Origin: JBBAEA01 sp041656175
Lineage (GTDB): Bacteria; Myxococcota_A; Bradymonadia; UBA4248
NCBI GenBank assembly: GCA_041656175.1
Contig: JBBAEA010000155.1
Location: 1-7,589 of the forward strand
Length of the DNA stretch: 7,589 nt
Reading direction: 5' to 3'
The number at the start of each line of letters is the position of its first letter. The stretch's first letter is position 1. This document shows, in pieces, positions 1 through 5,122 of this stretch. The notes beneath the pieces were generated by a model that worked only from the letters and a program-made list of their open reading frames with translations, searched no databases and was not told the origin of the DNA. The position numbers and the translations under genes are program-made.

Positions 1-51
1 TTGAGCTTGTGACATGCGAACAAGAAAAAAAACCGTAGGTTTTTCATGAGA

Positions 52-184
52 CTAGATTTGCGCAATCGAACGCAAGCCTGCGTGAGTGCAGCGCAAATCG
101 TAGTCGGAATTGTGGAATGTGGCAAACCCGCGCACAGCGCGGGGTTGACACGTAGGGGGATACTTCCCCCCCTCTATAAAAAAA
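52..184 (+). repeat. Multi-hairpin intergenic element, copy A
   Basis: This stretch contains three successive inverted repeats. The first is nested: GATTTGCGC (55-63) pairs with GCGCAAATC (91-99), and inside it ACGCA (70-74) pairs with TGCGT (79-83). The second is CCCGCGC (127-133) with GCGCGGG (137-143) around an ACA loop. The third is GGGGG (155-159) with CCCCC (166-170) around ATACTT, followed by TATAAAAAAAA. The last part (CGTAGGGGG, loop, C-run, A-rich box) resembles elements near 4103-4136 (inverted) and 5041-5074, so I treat it as one copy of a dispersed family. It lies between the 3' end of xdhB and the window edge, and no convincing ORF occupies 1-235. Mobility or function is not shown by the sequence. 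Confidence 0.5.
124..146 (-). terminator. Possible terminator of the xdhAB transcript
   Basis: Read on the minus strand, about 90 nt after the xdhB stop codon, AACCCCGCGC-TGT-GCGCGGGTT forms a stem of seven perfect GC pairs, plus two A-T pairs beyond a bulged base. Only TTT follows it, so the U-tract is weak. It is the strongest hairpin downstream of xdhB on the correct strand, but it may equally be just one arm of the surrounding multi-hairpin element. Confidence 0.3.
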
Positions 185-235
185 ACAAGATAAATATCGC
201 ATTCATCGGAGTCTTGCTAGGGAAGCTCTGAATTG

Positions 236-2560
236 CTAAGTTTTTTGCAACTCGACAGCGCGGAGTACGCTCTCCCAAGTGGCGGGCCAGCGAATTTGTG
301 GATCTCGCTTGGGATCCGTCCCAACCGACACGATGGCGTGTTCCAGCGCTTGCATCAAAGCGATAGCAAGGACAAACGGGGGCTCCCCCACGGCCTTGCT
401 GCCGTAGATCGCGTCGGCAGTAGCATTTTGTAGCAAGCGTACTCGAAAATGCTCAGGATCTGGGACGCTACCAATGCTCGGGATTTTGTAAGTCGAAGGC
501 GTGTTCGTTCGCAAATGCCCCTTATCGTCCCAAACCAATTCTTCGGTGCTCAACCAGCCAAAGCCTTGCACAAAGGCGCCCTCGACCTGTCCCACGTCGA
601 TGTTGGGAATAATCGCGTCGCCAACGTCGTGTAAAATCTCGACATCGGTCAAGCGGTACTCACCTGTGAGGGTGCTGAGCTCCAATTCTAGGACGCAAAC
701 GCCGTAAGCGTAGTAATGGAAGGGTTTGCCGCGACCTTTGAAGGGATCGTAGCCAATATCTGGGGTGCGGTAAAAACCGCTAGCGGCGAGCGAAATTTGT
801 AGGATGTATGCGTGTTTGGCAATGGCTTGGAAGGGGAGTTGTGCGCCGTTAGGCGATGTAACCACGCCGTCGTCAAAGACGATCTTATCGCCTTCGCTCT
901 CATCGAGTTCAAAGACGCGGCATGCCACTTTGCGCAGCCTCGCCATGAGTTGCACACAGGCATCGTGGATGGCTGCGCCATTGAGGTCAGTGCCGCTTGA
1001 AGCCGCTGTCGCCGAAGCATTGGGAACCTTATCCGTTCGGGAGTGCAGGAGACGAATGTTCTCGGGCTTTACGCCGAGGTCGTGGGCCGCGATAGCAATC
1101 ATTTTGGAGTGCAAGCCCTGTCCCATCTCGGCGCCACCGTGGTTTATCGCCACTGAGCCATCGGTGTAGATCAGCACAAGCGCGCCACCTTGATTGAGCA
1201 TGGTGTTGGTAAAACTGATGCCAAACTTTACGGGCATAAAGCCGATGCCGCGTTTTACATAGGTGTTTTCAGCGTTAAACTTGTCGATTTTGCGTTTTCG
1301 CTCGTAATACCTAGAACTTTCCAGGATATCGTCGGTCATGCGCGGGATCCTAAAATCCTTCAGGATATGGCCATACTGCATAACGTCTCGGGGTGATTCG
1401 CCATAATAATTGAGGCGTCGTATTTCGACTGGATCCATATCGAGGTGTCGCGCCGCGCGGTTCATCACGGTTTCGGTGGCAATAAAACCTTGTGGGCCGC
1501 CAAAGCCACGAAAAGCCGTGTTGGAGGGTAGGTTTGTTTTAACCAACTGGCCTTCAAAGTGTAGGTTGGGGATAAAATAGGAGCTATCTAAGTGGAAGAG
1601 GCAGCGATCTAAGATCGAGCGCGACAAGTCGTGGGCCCAACCGCAGTTGGCGTAAGTCATAATGTGCAGAGCTTTGATCTTGCCATCATTACTAAAGCCT
1701 GCTCGATACTTTGTGTAGAAGGGGTGTCGCTTCCCAGTCCAGTCCATGTCTTGATCGCGGTTTAGCCAAACCCTTACGGGACGTTTGGTAATCCATGCTC
1801 CAAGTGCGGCTAAGCTCGCGTACTGCGCAGATTGCGTCTCCTTACCGCCAAAGCCGCCACCCATACGTGGCATCACGACGACGACGCGGCTAAGCGGAAG
1901 TCCGAGCATGCCAGCGATTTTCTCCTGTACCTCGTGTAGGTTCTGGGTCGAGGAGTACACGTGGATATCATCATCTTCAGTGAGTTGCGCTTGCGCGCAA
2001 TGCGTCTCAAGATACCAATGCTCTTGCCCTGGGCTCTCGACCTCGCCTTCGATCAAAAAGTCTGATTCCGCTAAGGCCGCATCGCAGTCGCCGCGCGCAA
2101 TGATGTGCTTGCCGTTGGGATGAAAACTCTGCGCTGCAATTCCCTCGTGAATGCCGAATATCGCGGGCAACTCCTCGACTTCAAGCTCAATGAGTTTAAG
2201 CGCTTCGTAGCAACACTCATAATTCTCGCCCAAGACCAACGCGATCGCCTGCCCCACGCAGTTCAACTCGCCTGTAGACAAGATTTCCTCATCATTCGCG
2301 CCGATGGCGGAGACGTCGTTGTGGCCTGGAATATCGGCAGCGCTGACTATGGCAGCCACGCCTTTGACCGCACGCGCCTTCGTGAAGTCCAAACGCTTTA
2401 TGCGCCCACGCGCGACGGGGGAAGCGAAAATTTGTGCTACGAGCTGATCCTTGGCATCGGGCATATCGTCAATAAAAACGGCTCGCCCCGTGATGTGCTT
2501 CCACGCACTTTCGTGGGCCGCGTTCTCGTGTAAAGGGCTGTTCCTTGCGGCGTCTTTCAT
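236..2560 (-). CDS. xdhB: Xanthine dehydrogenase, molybdenum cofactor-binding subunit
   Basis: This is the large subunit of a bacterial two-gene xanthine dehydrogenase. It oxidises hypoxanthine to xanthine and xanthine to urate at a molybdenum centre, then passes electrons to the partner XdhA. Visible family motifs are STQN with Gln206, GGGFGGKE (234-241) with Glu241, FRGFGGPQG (350-358) with Arg351, the Phe450-Thr451 pair in GISFT, EMGQG (478-482), and GEPP (725-728) with Glu726. By family knowledge these correspond to bovine Gln767, Glu802, Arg880, Phe1009-Thr1010 and the catalytic base Glu1261, so the purine pocket looks complete. The 774-residue length is normal for XdhB. No signal peptide is visible, so the protein should be cytoplasmic. 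The ATG at 2558-2560 is supported by GAGG about nine bases upstream and by the ATGA overlap with the xdhA stop, which implies translational coupling. The stop is TAG at 236-238. Confidence 0.96.
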   Translation of the reverse strand: MKDAARNSPLHENAAHESAWKHITGRAVFIDDMPDAKDQLVAQIFASPVARGRIKRLDFTKARAVKGVAAIVSAADIPGHNDVSAIGANDEEILSTGELNCVGQAIALVLGENYECCYEALKLIELEVEELPAIFGIHEGIAAQSFHPNGKHIIARGDCDAALAESDFLIEGEVESPGQEHWYLETHCAQAQLTEDDDIHVYSSTQNLHEVQEKIAGMLGLPLSRVVVVMPRMGGGFGGKETQSAQYASLAALGAWITKRPVRVWLNRDQDMDWTGKRHPFYTKYRAGFSNDGKIKALHIMTYANCGWAHDLSRSILDRCLFHLDSSYFIPNLHFEGQLVKTNLPSNTAFRGFGGPQGFIATETVMNRAARHLDMDPVEIRRLNYYGESPRDVMQYGHILKDFRIPRMTDDILESSRYYERKRKIDKFNAENTYVKRGIGFMPVKFGISFTNTMLNQGGALVLIYTDGSVAINHGGAEMGQGLHSKMIAIAAHDLGVKPENIRLLHSRTDKVPNASATAASSGTDLNGAAIHDACVQLMARLRKVACRVFELDESEGDKIVFDDGVVTSPNGAQLPFQAIAKHAYILQISLAASGFYRTPDIGYDPFKGRGKPFHYYAYGVCVLELELSTLTGEYRLTDVEILHDVGDAIIPNIDVGQVEGAFVQGFGWLSTEELVWDDKGHLRTNTPSTYKIPSIGSVPDPEHFRVRLLQNATADAIYGSKAVGEPPFVLAIALMQALEHAIVSVGTDPKRDPQIRWPATWESVLRAVELQKT

Positions 2561-4017
2561 GGTTTTACCTCGATCTGAACTGTGGCGCTAGGGCGATATG
2601 CTCGCGCGGGGATATAATGGTGTAATGTTTCTTCGTAAAAACCGCGCAAAAGATTCGCGGCCGCCTTACTTCGGTACCACGCACTCGCGCGCACGTCGCT
2701 GATGGGCGTAAAATCTTCTCCTATCAGCTCAGCCGCGGCTTCGGCGTTTTCTTTAGTCCATGGCTTGCCCGTAACGTAGGCTTCGGCCTTATGAGCGCGA
2801 GCCGCAGCTTTGGCTGCCATACCGCCGTATGGAAAACGAGCAACGGTAACGATATTATCGGCATCCGTTTCGACATACAGCGTAGCCGATAGCGAGCTAA
2901 TATCGAGCTCTTGGCGCTTAGAAATCTTATACGACGCGCAGCGCGCGTTCTTGGGAATCGGCGGCACCGTAAAGCGAATGACCGCCTCCCCTGGCGCCAT
3001 CACCGTTTTGCGATAGCCCAAGAAAAACGCATCCAGCGGCAAAGTTCGCTCCCCCTTCTGGCTCCCAATCGTAACACTCGCACCAAGCGCTACCAACACT
3101 GGCGCCATATCGCCGATGGGCGATGCCCCGCACACACTTCCACCAACCGTAGCGACGTGCTTAATCTGGTGAGAAGCAAAATAGCGCAAAAGTCGCCCTA
3201 TAGGCGCGTAACGCTCTTGGGTCGCTTCCTCCAAAACGCTAAGCGGCGCAGCTGCACCAATCAGCAAGCCGCTCTCAGTCTCAGTTACCTGCTCAAGCTC
3301 AGTTAGCGCCATCAACGACACCATCGTCGAATAATTCACGCGCCGTTTATTGGTCATTACCGAAACGTCCGAAGCCCCATTCACAATCATCGCCTCAGGG
3401 TGCGAGGCCAAAAACGTATACAACTCCCCCAGCGTCAGCGGCATAAAAAACCGCTCGCCCTTATACGTATAATCCAGCGTCTCACGCGTCATCGCCCCCG
3501 ATTTCAGCGCCCGCGAAAAACCGTCATCAGGGCACAGCCCCGCAAGCTCGCGCACACTCTCCATAATCGGCCTGTAACCCGTACACCTACACAGATTCCC
3601 CGCCATCTGCTCCACAAACTGCCACGGCTCACGCATATCATGCCTATACGTCGCCTCAAACAGCGACATCGCAATCCCCGGAGTACAATACCCACACTGC
3701 GAGGCGTAGCGCCGCAAAATGCTCTCCTGCACCAGATGGCGCCCACCCTCCCTGTCCAGCGCCTCAATCGTATAAATCCGCCGACAATGCATCATCGGCA
3801 TCAAAACCAAACACGCATTCACGGCAACAAACTTCGCCGGCTCCACCTCATCATCAATCAGAATCACCGTACAAGCACCGCAATCCCCCTCATTGCACCC
3901 CTCCTTCGTACCCGTCAATTGCATCCGCTCTCGCAAAAAAGCAAGCAAGGTCATCGTAGGCGAAATGTCGTCTATCTCAACGGGCTGATCGTTGATTAAA
4001 CAGCGAATTTTGCTCAT
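2557..4017 (-). CDS. xdhA: Xanthine dehydrogenase, iron-sulfur and FAD subunit
   Basis: This is the small subunit that takes electrons from the molybdenum centre in XdhB through two [2Fe-2S] clusters to FAD and then to NAD. The N-terminal ferredoxin domain has Cys41, Cys46, Cys49 (CNEGDCGAC) and Cys69. The second cluster domain has Cys108, Cys111 (QCGYC), Cys143 and Cys145 (NLCRCTGYRP). The FAD-binding domain begins near residue 190, with IVNGASDVSV (211-220) and VATVGGSVCGASPIGD (288-303), followed by SKRQELDIS (366-374). A CO-dehydrogenase-flavoprotein C-terminal domain with DVRASAWYR (441-449) closes the protein. The 486 residues and the fusion of Fe-S and FAD domains match the Rhodobacter capsulatus type, not the split E. 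coli type. The ATG is preceded by GAGG (4028-4031, minus) at about ten bases. xdhB follows with a 4-base overlap. No clear sigma-70 promoter could be fixed in the 95 bases upstream, although TATAGA occurs in the AT-rich leader. Confidence 0.96.
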   Translation of the reverse strand: MSKIRCLINDQPVEIDDISPTMTLLAFLRERMQLTGTKEGCNEGDCGACTVILIDDEVEPAKFVAVNACLVLMPMMHCRRIYTIEALDREGGRHLVQESILRRYASQCGYCTPGIAMSLFEATYRHDMREPWQFVEQMAGNLCRCTGYRPIMESVRELAGLCPDDGFSRALKSGAMTRETLDYTYKGERFFMPLTLGELYTFLASHPEAMIVNGASDVSVMTNKRRVNYSTMVSLMALTELEQVTETESGLLIGAAAPLSVLEEATQERYAPIGRLLRYFASHQIKHVATVGGSVCGASPIGDMAPVLVALGASVTIGSQKGERTLPLDAFFLGYRKTVMAPGEAVIRFTVPPIPKNARCASYKISKRQELDISSLSATLYVETDADNIVTVARFPYGGMAAKAAARAHKAEAYVTGKPWTKENAEAAAELIGEDFTPISDVRASAWYRSKAAANLLRGFYEETLHHYIPARAYRPSATVQIEVKP

Positions 4018-4094
4018 TTTTTCTTATCCTCATCTTTCAAAACGCTACTTTATGCAGCAATCTATAGGTTTTGGCGAATAAAACATCGTTTTGT

Positions 4095-4108
4095 AATTCC
4101 TAGGTATT
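4095..4108. promoter_or_regulatory. Operator-like dyad upstream of xdhA
   Basis: AATTCCT (4095-4101) and AGGTATT (4102-4108) form a 14-base dyad centred on CCTAGG, with one mismatched pair. It lies about 78 bases upstream of the xdhA start codon, a plausible place for a regulator site. It also adjoins the A-rich box of hairpin element B, so it may simply be part of that element. No regulator gene is present in the window to pair with it. Confidence 0.25.
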
Positions 4109-4270
4109 TTATGGGTGGGGGGATACCCCCCTACGCGCGGGCTTCCGAACAAAATCCAGCAGCGCCTGCCATATTTTGTGCGCTGTATGCGCTATTCGCG
4201 CATCCAGCGCACAAAATGCATGCGCAACGTCTTTTGTTCGGCGATCCCTCGCTACCCCCCAGCGCTACCC
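4103..4270 (-). repeat. Foldback multi-hairpin element, copy B
   Basis: Reading the plus strand, GGGGGG (4117-4122), loop ATA, CCCCCC (4126-4131) forms a tight hairpin. It is followed by a two-tier palindrome. The outer arms are CCGAACAAAA (4145-4154) and TTTTGTTCGG (4232-4241). The inner arms are ATTTTGTGCGCTG (4173-4185) and CAGCGCACAAAAT (4205-4217), continued by ATGCGC (4187-4192) and GCGCAT (4198-4203) around a TATTC loop. Weaker symmetry extends to GGGT (4113-4116) and TACCC (4266-4270). On the minus strand the order is nested palindrome, GCGTAGGGGGG hairpin, then CCCATAAAATACC. This matches the plus-strand order in copies A and C, so B is inverted relative to them. Short overlapping ORFs here have no coding signature. 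No target-site duplication was found. Confidence 0.55.
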
Positions 4271-4396
4271 AAACCTCAGCTCCGCAACACCCTACTCTTT
4301 CATAACTTGCCAATCAAAAGAATTACCCATAGGCAGCCAATGCCCAGCTACAGTTTATAGTGTGTTGCAACAAAGTTCAAAGTAAAAGCGTAGCTT

Positions 4397-4423
4397 AAGC
4401 GCAAACTCAGCGCTTCATTTTTT
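4397..4423 (+). terminator. Orphan terminator-like hairpin
   Basis: AAGCGC (4397-4402), loop AAACTCA, GCGCTT (4410-4415) is a perfect six-pair stem followed after two bases by TTTTTT (4418-4423), the layout of a weak intrinsic terminator on the plus strand. No plus-strand gene that I can support ends upstream of it. Either it closes an unrecognised small transcript or the resemblance is chance in an AT-rich spacer. Confidence 0.3.
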
Positions 4424-4427
4424 CACT

Positions 4428-4492
4428 ATACATTGCGCAAAAACGTGAAATTTGAAATGTGATTGCATAAAATACATTGCCTTGCGTGAAAT
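4428..4492. repeat. Short direct repeats in AT-rich spacer
   Basis: ATACATTGC occurs at 4428-4436 and again at 4472-4480. CGTGAAAT follows at 4444-4451 and again at 4485-4492, so a two-part motif is repeated with slightly different internal spacing. TTTCAC (4421-4426) is also an inverted match to GTGAAA (4445-4450). Such paired sites could bind a regulator, but nothing else supports that. The rest of 4271-4560 is AT-rich and shows no gene. Confidence 0.3.
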
Positions 4493-4562
4493 GAGCGTAA
4501 CATACAGGTTTTAATGAGTATTATGCATTTTGTTTAACTCTGGGCTTTTGTATGATATTTAA

Positions 4563-4790
4563 AAATTCTCGATCCCCCTATTTACTTCTAAGGAGGAACA
4601 GAGCTTTGTCGCGGCTTTGCTCCAGCCAAAAATAGCCAAAAAAGCGGCTAGCGCAAAGTCTGGAGAGTCAGTTGCGAATTTAAAAGCAAAGAACTTGCGC
4701 GCACGCATAGTTTCTCTCGAAGTGGGGGCAGAATCTTGTCTTTTGAGAAATAAAATGCAAGAAGCGCTGAAAAATGCAAGAATAATTTGA
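4563..4790 (+). pseudogene. Start-less small coding remnant, possibly frameshifted
   Basis: From 4563 the plus strand is open for 75 codons to TGA (4788-4790). The reading is protein-like, rich in Lys, Ala and Glu: KFSIPLFTSKEEQSFVAALL, later SLEVGAESCLLRNKMQEALK, ending ARII. No ATG or GTG lies in this frame before the body; the upstream stop is at 4560-4562. However, an ATG at 4552-4554 sits one frame away. Adding a single A to the A5 run at 4561-4565 would join them as MIFKKFSIPLF and so on, giving a 79-residue product. This fits a small gene broken by a homopolymer indel, or a sequencing error at that run. No family is recognised. The stretch could also be open by chance, since it is short. 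Confidence 0.35.
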
Positions 4791-4827
4791 CATAAGTCTA
4801 CAAAGTAGAACATCTTAGGACTGCGTG

Positions 4828-5074
4828 CTTGCCAGCGATTTGGCGAGTGGGTGAGCTTGTTATGGATCCAAGATTTAAGCAAGGGGTTGCGGGGCTGGCG
4901 TTTGAGGCCCCGCAGAGGGGGGAGCCAAAGACCCCTGAGCAAAAAGCGCTGCGAACGCATGAACTGCGGCGGCTCGGCGATTAGCCGAGACGTCGCAGTT
5001 CATAAGGCGTTCGCTGCTGCGGTTTGCGAAGAGGCTTTGGCGCGGGGGGAAACTTCCCCCCGCCCTTAAAATAC
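4828..5074 (+). repeat. Multi-hairpin intergenic element, copy C
   Basis: Five inverted repeats follow one another. They are CTTGCCA/TGGCGAG (4828-4847, one G-T pair), TGCGGGGC/GCCCCGCA (4888-4914), and AGGGG/CCCCT (4916-4936). Next comes a long nested cruciform, with GCGAACGC (4951-4958) against GCGTTCGC (5007-5014), GAACTGCG (4961-4968) against CGCAGTTC (4994-5001), and CTCGGC/GCCGAG (4973-4989) around a GATTA loop. Last is GCGGGGGG (5042-5049) with CCCCCCGC (5056-5063). The end, CCCTTAAAATAC, closely matches copy B's minus-strand CCCATAAAATAC. The element stops about 50 bases before the lipoprotein start codon. None of the hairpins is followed by a T-run, so they are not ordinary terminators. 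ORFs on either strand here are explained by the palindromes. Confidence 0.55.
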
Positions 5075-5122
5075 TGGTGACTTGGAATAATTGTTTCAGT
5101 AGGCGATGGATTAGGAAGGGAC

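Noticed and set aside
1..47. Possible 5' end of a minus-strand gene, MKNLRFFFLFACHKL, with a lipobox-like LFAC.
   Set aside because: Only 15 codons are visible, no Shine-Dalgarno precedes the ATG, and the sequence is a low-complexity A/T run that also forms a small AAAAACC/GGTTTTT hairpin.
145..180. TTGACA (145-150) and TATAAA (175-180) as a sigma-70 promoter in element A.
   Set aside because: The spacing is 24 bases and a G5/C5 hairpin lies between them. No plus-strand gene follows; xdhB is convergent.
3400..3999. Long plus-strand open frame (199 codons) antisense to xdhA.
   Set aside because: The product is an Arg/His/Pro-rich shadow of the xdhA codons, with no recognisable motif. xdhA is strongly supported.
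4111..4385. Overlapping plus-strand ORFs of 64-81 codons such as MGGGIPPYARASEQNP.
   Set aside because: They are laid over the palindromic element B, several frames are open at once, and there is no ribosome-binding site. They reflect repeat sequence, not a gene.
4787..4816. TTGACA at 4787-4792 as a -35 box.
   Set aside because: The best -10 at 17-18 bases (ACATCT or CATCTT) is poor, and the nearest start codon is over 300 bases away beyond several hairpins.
4559..4960. Minus-strand ORF of 133 codons.
   Set aside because: It begins inside hairpin element C and runs antisense to the more protein-like plus-strand remnant. No domain is recognisable.
5042..5063. GCGGGGGG/CCCCCCGC hairpin as a terminator.
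   Set aside because: No T-run follows on either strand (CCTTAAAA on plus, GCCAAAG on minus).
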